In this document: positions 35,501 through 45,000 of the stretch, in pieces
How positions within the stretch are numbered: position 1 is the first letter of the stretch
How the letters are laid out: the number at the start of each line of letters is the position of its first letter
NCBI GenBank assembly: GCA_905221605.1
Contig: CAJNDS010002531.1
Span: 261,501-325,500 of the forward strand
Origin: Symbiodinium natans
Taxonomy: Eukaryota > Sar > Dinophyceae > Suessiales > Symbiodiniaceae
DNA: 64,000 nt
Direction of reading: 5' to 3'
Program-made: the position numbers and the translations under genes
Notes under the pieces: model-generated
What the model was told of the DNA's origin: nothing
The model's input: the letters and a program-made list of their open reading frames with translations, nothing else
The model's database searches: none

Positions 35501-35958
35501 CCTAAACCCCAAACCCTGAACCCTAAACCCTAAACCCTAAACTCGACTTCTGGGCTACCAAGGCCCAAGTGGTTCTCAGGTGGTCCTTTCAGCAACACGT
35601 CAGCGTCGTGGTTGGCACCGTGCCTTGGCTGTCGAGCTCCAGCAACCACCACCTCCACAGGGTTTAGGGTTTAGGGTTCAGGGTTCAGGGTTTAGGGTTT
35701 AGGGTTTGGGGTTTAGGGTTTAGGGTTTACGGTTTAGGGAGCCTGGGTTCAAAAATGGTTCGGGGTTTAGGCTTTGCTCGGTTTTCCCCAAAAAGGCACA
35801 GAGGGTTTAGGGTTTAGGGTTTAGGGTTTGGGGTTCCGAAGTCGCAGGAAAACGTCGAGCACATGAAGTCTGACTTGGCGCTCTTTTCCTTCCAGCTGAC
35901 CGACTCAGAGATGAAAAGTGTCTTGGCAAACCCCGAAACCCTAAACCCCAAACCCTAA
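31070..35958 (+). CDS. Aldo-keto reductase, about ten exons
   Basis: Probable NAD(P)H-dependent oxidoreductase of the aldo-keto reductase superfamily; the substrate cannot be read from sequence. Inferred exons: 31070-31193, 31705 to about 31800, 32745-32882, 33600-33661, 33964-34186, 34644-34728, 35071-35164, 35360-35389, 35563-35661 and 35848-35958, giving about 350 residues (the family is usually about 300-340). The catalytic tetrad is visible: Asp in HVDSA, Tyr in NDYRTQ, Lys in VFVTTK and His in LVHFPF. Other family motifs are GVSNYEVKHL, AVNQVEWHPYHHDDQL, GIQVEAWSPLSG and VAAKYNVSTAQVVLRW. Joining these exons keeps the frame with GT-AG, GC-AG or GA-AG introns, except exon 2/3, which is unresolved. 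The start codon is not identified; the first exon is preceded by an AG at 31068-31069. The last residues and the stop at 35956 lie in telomere-type sequence, so the true C-terminus may differ. Identity as AKR is firm; exact boundaries are inferred. Confidence 0.85.
31194..31704 (+). other. AKR intron 1 (GA-AG) with poly-G and ITRs
   Basis: The flanking exons both carry AAGGAC at the junction, so splicing at AAG|GAC gives a GA donor and AG acceptor and restores SYK-DCAGNN. The intron holds CCCTAAA-type tracts, a TATATAA stretch, an 80-base G run (31320-31399, plus a few Gs before one T) and a TTTAGGG block near 31584-31634. GA donors are a known dinoflagellate variant; the choice here is inferred from frame. 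Confidence 0.65.
31316..31399. repeat. Poly-G tract
   Basis: A G homopolymer of about 80 bases, interrupted once by T near its start, inside AKR intron 1. The length is probably approximate because such runs assemble poorly. Confidence 0.9.
31801..32744 (+). other. AKR intron 2, boundaries uncertain
   Basis: Exon 2 ends with codons for HVDS and exon 3 begins after CAG at 32742-32744 with codons again giving VDSA. A 7-base direct repeat GATTCCG lies at both edges. No GT, GC or GA donor with an AG acceptor restores the frame while keeping the His-Val-Asp. The intron includes a 48-base G run (32472-32519), an AT/AAAT microsatellite (32536-32606) and a few CCCTAAA-type units. Confidence 0.5.
32472..32519. 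repeat. Poly-G tract
   Basis: G homopolymer within AKR intron 2, followed at 32536-32606 by an AAAT/TATA microsatellite. Confidence 0.9.
32883..33599 (+). other. AKR intron 3 (GC-AG)
   Basis: A GC donor at 32883 and an AG at 33598-33599 join codons to give NATLQC-IEDNIQMLG, in frame and matching the family. The intron contains a G-rich run (33042-33070), an inverted-repeat stretch around AGGTAACCTTTAG...CTTTAGTTCCCCCAGGTTACT (33196-33278) and CCCTAAA units near 33500-33570. Confidence 0.65.
33662..33963 (+). other. AKR intron 4 (GT-AG) containing a TTTAGGG array
   Basis: Phase-0 GT-AG intron joining PYIDL to KDISEVLVHFPF. Roughly a third is a nearly perfect TTTAGGG array at 33692-33788, with CCCTAAA units again at 33946-33961 just before the acceptor. 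Confidence 0.65.
33692..33790. repeat. TTTAGGG array in AKR intron 4
   Basis: Fourteen near-perfect units, one changed to TTTAAGG. Confidence 0.95.
34187..34643 (+). other. AKR intron 5 (GT-AG)
   Basis: A phase-1 donor at 34187 and the acceptor TTTTTTTTTCAG ending at 34643 restore EAQMVT-SAEEISDF. Inside lie an inverted-repeat element at about 34190-34282, a CCCTAAA tract at 34283-34310 and the right end of the TTGGGATGTTCC element at about 34602-34621. Confidence 0.65.
34729..35070 (+). other. AKR intron 6 (GT-AG)
   Basis: Canonical GT at 34729 and AG at 35069-35070 join CAGCT to GAAGGCC, giving DDQL-KAYCDANG. The intron carries a copy of a short repeat also found at about 245-300 (ATATAGGGGTCGGARTAAT...CCCCCAAAACCCGA). 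It has no clear telomere-type array. Confidence 0.75.
35165..35359 (+). other. AKR intron 7 (GA-AG)
   Basis: Splicing AAG|GACTGA...GTGCAG|GAG restores DPTVK-EVAAKYNVST, matching the family. The donor is GA rather than GT. The intron includes TTTAGGG units at 35174-35203. Confidence 0.7.
35390..35562 (+). mobile_element. Introner-like inverted-repeat element as AKR intron 8 (GC-AG)
   Basis: The intron fills the gap between VAAKYNVST and AQVVLRW exactly, in phase 0. Its ends are near-perfect inverted repeats, GCCTTGGCGGCCCAG on the left and CTGGGCTACCAAG (then GC of the exon) on the right. These termini match free copies at about 9094, 15956, 36980, 37896 and 39624. A CCCTAAA-type tract (35484-35542) sits inside the element. 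The inferred donor is GC and the acceptor AG, both lying in the terminal repeats. Confidence 0.7.
35662..35847 (+). other. AKR intron 9; GT donor within telomere-type repeat
   Basis: The exon reads through ...HHLHR, and the GT at 35662 is the GTTTAG of the first TTTAGGG unit. The acceptor GTCGCAG ends at 35847 and joins ENVEHMKSDLALF in phase 0. TTTAGGG-type units occupy 35660-35738 and 35804-35835. Confidence 0.65.
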
Positions 35959-36065
35959 GCCCTAAGCCCTAAACCGCACCGGTTGAGAACCGACTGCCCC
36001 CATCATTGTCCTCCAAGAACAAGCGGATCCAAAGCCTGCCTGCAGTTCGGCCAGCTATGCGGGAG

Positions 36066-36188
36066 CGAAAAAAAACCTTAACCCTTAACCCATAAACCCT
36101 AAACCCTAAACCCCAAACCCCAAACCCTAAACCCTAAACCCTAAACCCTAAACCCTAAACCCTAAACCCTAAACCCTAAACCCTAAAC
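36066..36188. repeat. CCCTAAA array
   Basis: About 16 units downstream of the last AKR exon. The unique stretch 35975-36060 may hold one more exon but is unrecognised. Confidence 0.9.
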
Positions 36189-36979
36189 CAAGCCGCACCG
36201 GGGCACTGCAAGCTTGGGCCCAAAGAGGGCAGGCCCCGCAAATCTGGAACCGAAGACCTCAACTTGCCCAAACGGTCCATGTGAGGATGGGGAAAAGCCT
36301 AGCCCTTGATCATCATGTGTAAACAGTAAGCTAAGTATTTCATATCTTTAAATAGCCATATATATATATGTATATACTAATATACTAATATAAAATATCA
36401 GAATAGAGAGAATATAATAATCGACTCTTATATTAACAGTACGAAAAAGAATCGATCTCAGGCATCTCCCAACTACGAAGCGTGAGCCAGACTGTCTTCG
36501 TGTAGAGCTGTGAGCTCTCCAAGCGATCTGGGGAGGATGCACCTGAGTTCAAAAGTGAGGGCATATTGTTTTAGGGTTGAGGGTTTAGGATTTAGGGTTT
36601 AGGGTTTAGGGAGAAGCAGCTTGATGTTTGAAGAACTGGCTGCTGGTTAGTGAACGTTGTTGTAAGGCTTTTCGTGTTGCACGTCCGTGCATTTTTTCTG
36701 TTTCGCCGCGAGAAGCTCAGGTCTGTCGACTTGGATTTTCGGCTCGAGCTTTCCGCTCGCTGCAGACGTTCGCCCGCAGGCGGAGAACGACCAAAGGGCT
36801 CACAGGAGTGGCCAGCAAGCAGGGTTTAGGGTTTAGGGTTTTGGGTTTAGGGTTTAGGGTTTCAATGGTTCTGTTTGTGAAACATAATCCACAGTTTGCC
36901 AGTTCGTTCAACGGTTTGTTCCGCCCATCCTGCTAGCTCTACACATGTCATACGTATGAGCTTAGTGCCAGCCCTTTAG

Positions 36980-37093
36980 GCTAGGATGCCCAGTAGTGCC
37001 CTTATTCCCTTTTTGGGGGGTTTAGGTTCCCTTATAAACCCCTTTGAGGAAAAAAGGGCACCCTTTTTAAGCATAGGTTACTGGGCAGCCTAG
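36980..37093. mobile_element. Inverted-repeat element, family A
   Basis: Ends GCTAGGATGCCCAGTAG and TTACTGGGCAGCCTAG, core with GGTTCCCTTATAAACC and AAAAAGGGCACCCTTTTT. Confidence 0.7.
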
Positions 37094-37912
37094 TAGGGGT
37101 TTCTTTACTTACCAGACTTCTTCAATGCGTTTATATGTGCTGTCAGCTTTGTCCTTGCTGCTTGGGCTGGGCCAAAGCGTTCTCCGTCTGCAGCATCCAC
37201 AGCCATTGATTGCCGAACTTGCCCTGCGAAAAAAGCTGAAACAAGCTGCTCGGGCTGAGGTGGGGTGACAGGTTATGGCATGTCGTGTGAAGAGCACCCA
37301 AGATAGCCGAAGGATTTCAGTTTTTGTAGGCTTAGGGTAATGCAGAGGCCTAAATATAATCGGAATATGTTTTTGGGGGTGATGATGGCATTTTTTTAAT
37401 ACTGTTAGCATTTATTCCGACCCTTCTATTCAGGCAACTCGGCCGTTGGAACGCTTGCGGTCGAGGGCCGGGTTCTGCCGGAGTGCAAGACACTGCCTTG
37501 GGCATACTTGATTGTCAGAGAGAGAGAGAGAGAGAGTGGCGCGCGATGGTCCAATGTCTGCCTAAACCCTAAACCCTTAACCCTTAACCCTTAAACCCTA
37601 AACCCTAAACCTGTAGACCAAGGCTCACAGTTGCCGTCCGCACCTAAGGCGGCTCTTTCCAGGGCGTGATCGGGCTTAGAGTTTAGAGTTAGGGTTTAGG
37701 GTTTAGGGTTTAGGGTTTTAGGGTTTTCAGGGTTTACACTTAGGGTTTCGAGTTCCGAGTTTGGGGGTTAGAGTGTGCCCCTGTGCGAGTGCAGGCTTCG
37801 GGTGCAGAGCAGGTTTGGGTTGTACCGGGTTGTATCACATCAGGATTTCTGTTAGAGCGAGAGGGCAGGGGCTTCGGGATTGAAAGGATTGACAGCTTGG
37901 TAGCCCAGTGGT

Positions 37913-38099
37913 ACGGTTTAGGGTTTAGGGTTTAGGGTTTAGGGTTTAGGGTTTAGGGTTTAGGGTTTAGGGTTTAGGGTTTAGGGTTTAGGGTTTAGGG
38001 TTTAGGGTTTACGGTTTACGGTTTACGGTTTAGGGTTTAGGGTTTAGGGTTTAGGGTTTAGGGTTTAGGGTTTAGGGGTTGGGGTTTAGGGTTTAGGGT
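37913..38099. repeat. TTTAGGG array with TTTACGG variants
   Basis: About 26 units; three consecutive TTTACGG units near 38009-38029. Confidence 0.95.
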
Positions 38100-38147
38100 G
38101 TACCCTGTTTGCCTCTTTTTGTGGTTCAAAATTCCTTGAACAAGTAA

Positions 38148-38252
38148 CTTGGGATGTTCCCCCTTGCACTAAAAATCCTGAATAGGGACTACAGTACCCC
38201 CTATGATCATCCCTACAAAGGACTGTCAGTATAATCGTGAACTTCCCCAACA
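38148..38252. mobile_element. Inverted-repeat element, family B
   Basis: Ends CTTGGGATGTTCCCCCTTG and GTGAACTTCCCCAA, with an inner AAGGACTGTCAGTATAA block. Possible imperfect duplicated flanks CAAGTAAC / CAAGGTAACC. Confidence 0.7.
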
Positions 38253-38625
38253 AGGTAACCATAAAAGGCTCCCAACCCTAAACCCTAAACCCTAAACCCT
38301 AAACCCTTTTTTGGTTACTGGGCTACTAAGACAGGAGCGACGTCTGACCCTAGCACTCGGTTCACTCGGTTCACTCGGTTGTACGGGGCACGGTTTCAGA
38401 AAGTTTTGGGTGCGCTTCGAGGCTCGTACTTTTTTAGGTATTCATATCAGGGTTTAGGATTTAGGGTTTCGGGTTTTAGGGTTTAGGGTTTAGGGCTTAG
38501 GGTATATCAGTATATAAATATTGAAGTTCAAAGGCCAGGCAAGCCCTATATGTTGGATCCTCATAAAGCTTCCTTCTTATGATACCATAGTTGGGAGATA
38601 TAAAGGATTGGCCCCCTAACCGAAA

Positions 38626-38747
38626 GGTAGTTGCGTGGTCCCTTAAATATGGTTCCTGACATCCCTTGGGTTTAATAGGGTATGTATGGGGTACATACGG
38701 GTTCCGCAGTTCAGGGCCCATCATAATAAGGGACCACGTAACTACCC
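38626..38747. mobile_element. Inverted-repeat element, family D
   Basis: GGTAGTTGCGTGGTCCCTTA and TAAGGGACCACGTAACTACC form a 20-base inverted pair with one mismatch. Confidence 0.8.
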
Positions 38748-38999
38748 TGAGACATATTTCAGGAAGCAACATATTCCGGAGCCCCTTCAAAGCGGACAAC
38801 ATCATTGGACCAAGCTTCATGTTGCCGGTGAGGATCGTCGTGGGGTTTAATTACGGATTTAGGGTGCCTGGGTTTCGGCTGGTGCCCAGAAAGAAGCCCG
38901 CGACCCACGACACTGGACCCAAGCCAGGCCACTAACCTCCAAACGCTACCCCCGACCGAATCCTGAATCACATCTCCTTAACTCCGCAGCCCAAACAAA

Positions 39000-39118
39000 G
39001 CTAAACCCTAAACCCTAAACCCTAAACCCTAAACCCTAAACCCTAAACCCTAAACCCTAAACCCTAAACCTGTAATCTAAACCCTAAGCCCTAACCCCTA
39101 AGTCCTAAACCCTAAACC
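39000..39118. repeat. CCCTAAA array
   Basis: Near-perfect to 39068 then degenerate. Confidence 0.9.
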
Positions 39119-39189
39119 AAACTTTGGTGGCCTTGAGCCCAGGCCGTCGACCGCCTCTCCAAGAGGCTTGCAAGGCCTCAGCTAGAGCC

Positions 39190-39310
39190 TACTTGGAGGT
39201 TCATGGTACTTAGTATCCCAATGAAAACTGCAGGGTTCAGGGTTTAGGGTTTAGGGTTTAGGATTTAGGGTTTAGGGTTTAGGGTTTATGGTTTAGGGTA
39301 CATATAACCC
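39190..39310. mobile_element. Truncated family C element joined to a TTTAGGG array
   Basis: Left end ACTTGGAGGTTCATGGTACT is followed within 45 bases by a TTTAGGG tract (39236-39298). The matching right end is not clear. Confidence 0.45.
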
Positions 39311-39623
39311 GAGTAGGGGTCAAGTGTGTTTTTGCGGGGTTCAAGCCCTGAATATTGTCCCTGAAGTACGGGCCCTTGGCCTGCATAGTGTATATAAGGG
39401 GAGTTAGGGTCTCTTTTTTTTAGGCGGGGGGGGGGGGGGGGGGGGGACAGGGCTACGGTTGCATGGTGCAAGCTCCTGTGGTTAGGAGTTTGGGTTTAGG
39501 CTTTAGGGTTTAGGGTTTGGCGTTGTTTCGGGGTGTACCATGACCGCCCCGAACAGCCACAAGCCTTGAGCCCTATGAGCTGGCGCCATTCGGGCCTCAG
39601 CCTGAAGATCATCCGAAACTTTT

Positions 39624-39715
39624 CTTGCATGGTAGCCCAGTTCAAAGGTTCCCTTATAAAGTCACCCCCCAAAACAGGGTACCCCTACTATCGTATGGTT
39701 CCTGGGCTTCCAGGC
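39624..39715. mobile_element. Inverted-repeat element, family A
   Basis: Ends TTGCATGGTAGCCCAG and CCTGGGCTTCCAGG, core GGTTCCCTTATAAAGTCACC and CAGGGTACCCCTACTAT. Confidence 0.65.
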
Positions 39716-39754
39716 TTTCGGAATTATCAGAACATTACCTTATAAGCCCTGTAT

Positions 39755-40158
39755 AAACCCTAAACCCTAAACCCTAAACCCTAAAACCCTAAAACCCTAA
39801 ACCCTAAACCCTAAACCCTAAACCCTAAACCCTAAACCCTAAACCCTAGCCCTAAACCCCTAACCCTAAACCCTCAACCAATGCCAGCCCCGGGGTCGCC
39901 AACGACGGGCTCCCGGAGCGCCAAGGTGCCCAGGGAGTCGCCGGGAGTTTAGGGTTTAGGGTTTAGGGTTAGGGTTTAGGGTTTAGGGTTTAGGGTTTAG
40001 GGTTTAGGGTTTAGGGTTTAGGGTTTAGGGTTTAGGGTTTAGGGTTTAGGGTTAGGTTTAGGGTTTAGGGTTTAGGGTTTAGGGTTTAGGGTTTAGGGTT
40101 TAGGGTTTAGGGTTTAGGGTTTAGGGTTTAGGGTTTAGGGTTTAGGGTTTAGGGTTCA
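39755..40158. repeat. Opposed ITR arrays
   Basis: CCCTAAA at 39755-39880, then TTTAGGG at 39947-40157 (about 29 units, longest in the window). The 65-base spacer reads MPAPGSPTTGSRSAKVPRES if translated, of unknown meaning. Confidence 0.95.
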
Positions 40159-40494
40159 GCAGTTCCGAGCGTGGAGAGTCTAGTCCAGCCATTCTCTCGA
40201 CCAACACCCACCTGCCAAAAGAATCCCACCACATCCGAACATATTGCCCCTAAACCGTAAATCCCAAGGCCCAACTGGGCCCTAAACCCTAAAGCCCAAG
40301 CCCCAGCAAATCAAGAAGCCCTAAGGCAAGCCCCAGGCCCACTGCGCCCCTAAACCCTAAAGCCGAAGCCACGTGGTCCCTACACCCCAAGCCCAAGGCC
40401 AGTGGCCCCTAAACCCAAAAAGCCCAAGGCCCACTAGGCCCTAAATCCTGAAGCCCAAGCCCCAGTCGTCTCTAAATCCTAAAGCCCAAGGCCC

Positions 40495-40625
40495 GTGACC
40501 ATTTCCCGGTAACCATTGCCCACGAAAAATGACCATTGCCCACGAAAAATGGCCATTGCCCACGAAAAATGACCATTGCCAACGATACATGACCATTGCC
40601 CACGAAAAATGACCATTGCCCACGA
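40495..40625. repeat. 20-bp tandem repeat, about six copies
   Basis: Unit ACCATTGCCCACGAAAAATG. It follows a region of degenerate CCTAAA/GCCCAAG repeats (40250-40490). Confidence 0.85.
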
Positions 40626-41456
40626 AGACTATAGGGTTTTGATACTATACTGAAAAGAGGGTTTAGGGTTTAGTGTTTCGGGTTTAGGATTTGGGGTTTA
40701 TAGGGTTAGGGTTTAGGGTTTTAGGGTTGAGGGTTCAGGGTTTAGGGATCAGGGTTCAGGGTTGGGGGTTCTGGGTTTTGGGTTTAGGGTTCAGGGTTTA
40801 GGGTTTGGGGCTTAGGGCTGAGGATGTAGGGCTTAGGGTTTAGGGCTTAGGAAGCCCATGCCCATACTGTTGGCTCTGCCAGTGTTTGGGAAGCCTGCTC
40901 ATGCGCAGAATGGAGCTTCTTCACGGGCCCCCGGAACCAAGCTCAACACTCCTGTGCTAACTATGTGAAGATGGCATGTTATCGAAAATTCGGGCCCGTT
41001 CTTTTTGGGTACCTTAGATGATACATATATATATATACATATACACATGCAATAATACAGAATGGAATATGATATACTAGAACATAACCAAATGTCTTAT
41101 ATTGTACTATATTATATCAACTTATCTTATCTTATCTAATCTAATCTTATCTTATATATACGCTACCCATTTAGGGGGCTCATCTGGTGCCTTGGTGTCC
41201 AATTTTTGGGAGGCAGCGACTCGCCAGCAGGGCGCCAAGAGTCCAAGAAAGCTCGGAGTGCAAGTCGCAGGCTTAAAGTGCTTCCCCTAAGCCCTAAACC
41301 CCAAACCCTAAACCCTAAACCCCCAACTTGATCTAAGGTGCTGTGGGTTTCTGGGCTTGCGAACGTCGCTCTGGGCAGGGTTCAGGGTTTTACGAGGCTG
41401 CTCAGGGCCCAAATTTTCGATGCGGGACCTGGAGTCCGAAGCAGGTTTAAGGTTTA

Positions 41457-41560
41457 ATTTAGGGTTTAGGGTTTAGGGTTTAGGGTTTAGGGTTTAGCGT
41501 TTAGGGTTTAGGGTTTAGGGTTTAGGGTTTAGGGTTTAGGGTTTAGGGTTACAGGGTCTA
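41457..41560. repeat. TTTAGGG array, then degenerate GGGTTTAGAG
   Basis: Near-perfect 41462-41549, followed to 41650 by decayed GGGTTTGGAGG-like units. Confidence 0.9.
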
Positions 41561-41764
41561 AGAGGGTTTAGGGTTGTAGGGTTCCGAGGGTTCAGAGGCT
41601 TTAGAGAGTTTAGAGGGTTTGGAGGCTTCAAAGGGTTTGAAGGGTTCGGGAGTTCGGCCCGCTGAACCCTTGAGCTCCAAGCACCCCTTTGCTTCTATGA
41701 GCACGCAAGTTGCAACACAGGGCTCGTATCCATGATTTTTATGCTATTATATAGTAGGCTATAT

Positions 41765-42020
41765 TCTGTATATATGTATACATATGTATAGACACACTGT
41801 ATTCAAACAATATGTATATATATATATGTGGCCGAGACCTTTAGGGTCTATTTCACGGCTGGTTCTTCTTTCAGTAGTAGTGCAATAATAATAATAATTT
41901 TAATATTATTATGAGTATAATAATACTGAACGTAATTGTAATAGGAATAATAATAGTACTAGTAATAGTAATAGGAATAGGAATAGTAATAATACTAGTA
42001 ATAGTATTAGTAGTAGTAAC
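41765..42020. repeat. AT and AATAAT/AGTAAT microsatellites
   Basis: TATGTATA run at 41765-41830 and an AATAATAGTA-type array at 41880-42020. Not coding. Confidence 0.85.
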
Positions 42021-42059
42021 AGTAATAGTGAAGGTTTGGTCTGTGTGTGCACCGGCGCC

Positions 42060-45000
42060 AGCAAGTGCAGCCATGTAGCTCTAGCACACTTTGAAGTAAG
42101 AGATAGACAAGTTGTTTCATAGCCTGAAGAGGGGCGAAGGGCTCTCTCATTTCCGATTACGAGGTAGAGGTGAGCTATCTCATTTCTTAGAAACATAGAG
42201 GAGATCTCATTTCCACGACAGAGACATCTTTCACTCAGGAGAGAACGCAAGCTGTTTCATTTCCAAGAAAATAGAGGAGCTCTATCATGTCGCAGTAGAA
42301 GTGAGAAGCTCTGCACTAAAAGATAGAAGGCATCGATTCGTTTCCCTTTTTCTTTTGCTTATCAAAGGGTCTTTTCAGTTCGAACACAGGATTTCTTTCA
42401 TGCCCTATAGGAAGGATCGAGGAGCTCTTTCATCTGAGAGATAGAAGAACGCATTCATGAAGTATACACGAGCTCATTTCTCGTCAAAAGGCAGAGGCGT
42501 GCCCAGCTCTACCATTACCTAACTCTTACCTGAAATTTCTCTATCTCGCAATAGGTCATGAGAGACCTCCTTTTTCACGCTGCAGGAAATGAGAGAGTTC
42601 TCTTCTATGTCGATTTTCAGAAATAGCTTCGCAGCTTCTCTATCAATGAAGAGTTTTGAAGGCCACTCTGGGCCATTCTCTGTCCATCAAATGGGACATG
42701 ACATAACGCATCTCTCGCTATCGTTTACGTGATAGAGTTTCGCTATCTCTGAATAGGTCATCTGAAAGCTCCTCTGTATGTTTGCAGCAAGTGAAGGAGC
42801 TCCTTGCCTCTTCTGCAAGAGCCCTCCGCTTCCTATTTTGCAATGAGCAAGCTCTTTTATCTCCTCTGGTTCCTAATAGGTCATGAGCGGGCTTCCCTCT
42901 CTCCTTCTCTTTTAGGGGATAGAGGAGGTTTTTTCATGTTGCGTTAACAGCTAGAAGACATCATTTATATCCATTCTGTCATTTCGTATGAGAAGATACA
43001 GGAGCTCATTCATCTCCTAGTCAGAGATTGAAGAACTCGTTCACAAGAGATATAGATATAAGAAATCTCTCATACAATGTATAAGAGCTCTCTCATGTCC
43101 TACCTAGTTCATTTGCCGTCACCAGCGCTCAGCTCTACCATTTCGTATCTTTTATATGACATAGCTTCTCTATCTCGCAATAGGTCATGAGAGACCTCCT
43201 CTTTCTTTTGCAGGAAATGAGAGAGGTCTCTATCTACCTTTTGTGAAAGAGCTCCCTTTGTTCAATCACAAGAACTCATTCATAGAAGCTGTAAGAGCTC
43301 TCGAATGTACTTTCTTGTTAATTTCCCGTCGATAGGTAGAGGAGCTCACAGCTCTACCGCATCCTACCCTTTACATGGAAGAGGCTCCTCTATCTCGTAG
43401 CGGGTCAAGAAAGATTGGCTCTATCTCTTTGCAGAACATTAGAGAGTCCTCTACCTACCTCTTGTGAAAGAGCTCCTTCACCTCAAAATCAAATGCCACA
43501 ACTCGTCTATCTTTCACTGGGACATGAGACAGCTCCATTGTGAATTTCTATTCAGAAATAGCTGCTTCTCTATCGATGAAGAAATCATGCGAGTAGCCGT
43601 TTATCGATGCATAAGAAATGACATAGCTCTTCTACCTTTTTGCGACAGATCTCTTCTTTACCCGAAATGAAAGTTTGGAAGGCCATTCTCTATCCCTTGA
43701 ATGGGGACACAACTCATCAGTCTATCGTTTACGTGAGAGAGTTTCGCTATCTCTGAACAGGTCATCTGAAAGCTCCTTTGTGTCTGCGCAGCAAGTGAAG
43801 GAGCTGCTTGCCTCTTCTGCAATAGCTCCTCCGCTTCCTATTTTGCAATGAGCAACCTCTTCTATCTCCTTTGGTTCCTATTTCTCGTTTGCCATCACTA
43901 GGCAGAGGAGCTCTCAGCTCTACCATGACCTATCCTTTACATGAAAGAGGCTTCTCTATCTCGTAACGGTTCATGGAGTCATGACAGATCTTCTCTATCT
44001 CTTTGCAAGAAAGGAGAGCGTGCTCTACCTACCTCGTGTGAAAGAGCTCCTCCACCTTGTGATCGAGAGTGACAGAACTCGTCTATCTTTCAATGGTGCA
44101 TGAGCCAGGTTTTTTGTTTGTATTTGAGAAAAAGCTTGTCTACCCGTGATATAATAAGAAATGAATAGCTCTTCTACCTTTCTGTGACAGATCTCTCCTT
44201 TATTCGAAATGAAAGTCTGGAAGGCCATTCTCTATCCCTGAAATGGGGCATGACATAACTTTTCAATCTCTATCGTTTACGTGATCGAGTTTCGCTATCT
44301 CTGAATAGGTCATCTGAAAGCTCCTCTGTATCTTTGCAGCAAGTGAAGGAGCTCCTTGCCTCTTCTGCAAGAGCCCTCCGCTTCCTCTTTTGCAATGAGC
44401 AAGCTCTTTATCTCCTCTGTTTCCTAACAGGTCATGAGACAGCTCATTTCCACACTGTCATTTCGTATGCGAAGACACAGGAGCTCATTCATTTTCTATT
44501 CAGAGATTGAAGAACTCATTCATAAGAAATGTATGAGAGTTCTCTCATGTCCTATCTAACTGATTTCCCGTCACTAGGCAGAGGAGTCCTCAGCTCTACC
44601 ATTTCTTATCTTTATATGACATAGCTTCTCTATCTCGCAATAATCAGGTCGTGAGAGACCTCCTCTTTCTTTTACAGGAAATGAGAGAGGTCTCTATCTA
44701 CCCTTTGTGAAAGAGCTCCCTTTGTTCACTGGCAAGAACTCATTCATGAAAGCTATAAGAGTTCCCGTCGATAGGTAAAGGAGCTCACAGCTCTTCTATA
44801 TCTTACCCTTTACATGAAAGAGGCTCTCTATCTCGTAGCGGGTCATGAAAGATCGTCTCTATCTCTTTGCCGGACATGAGAGAGTCCTCTACCTACCTCT
44901 TGTGAAAGAGCTCCCCCACCTCGTAACGTACAAAGACAGAACTCGTCTATCTTTCAATGGGACATGATCCGTCTCTTTGGTTTTGGTTGAGAGAAGCTTC

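Larger units (their letters stand above)
37896..38330. mobile_element. Family A element split by ITR array and a nested family B element
   Basis: Left end CTTGGTAGCCCAGTGG at 37896 and right end TTACTGGGCTACTAAG ending at 38330 pair as family A termini. Between them lie a TTTAGGG array (37915-38098), a complete family B element (38148-38252) and a CCCTAAA tract (38277-38307). Confidence 0.65.
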
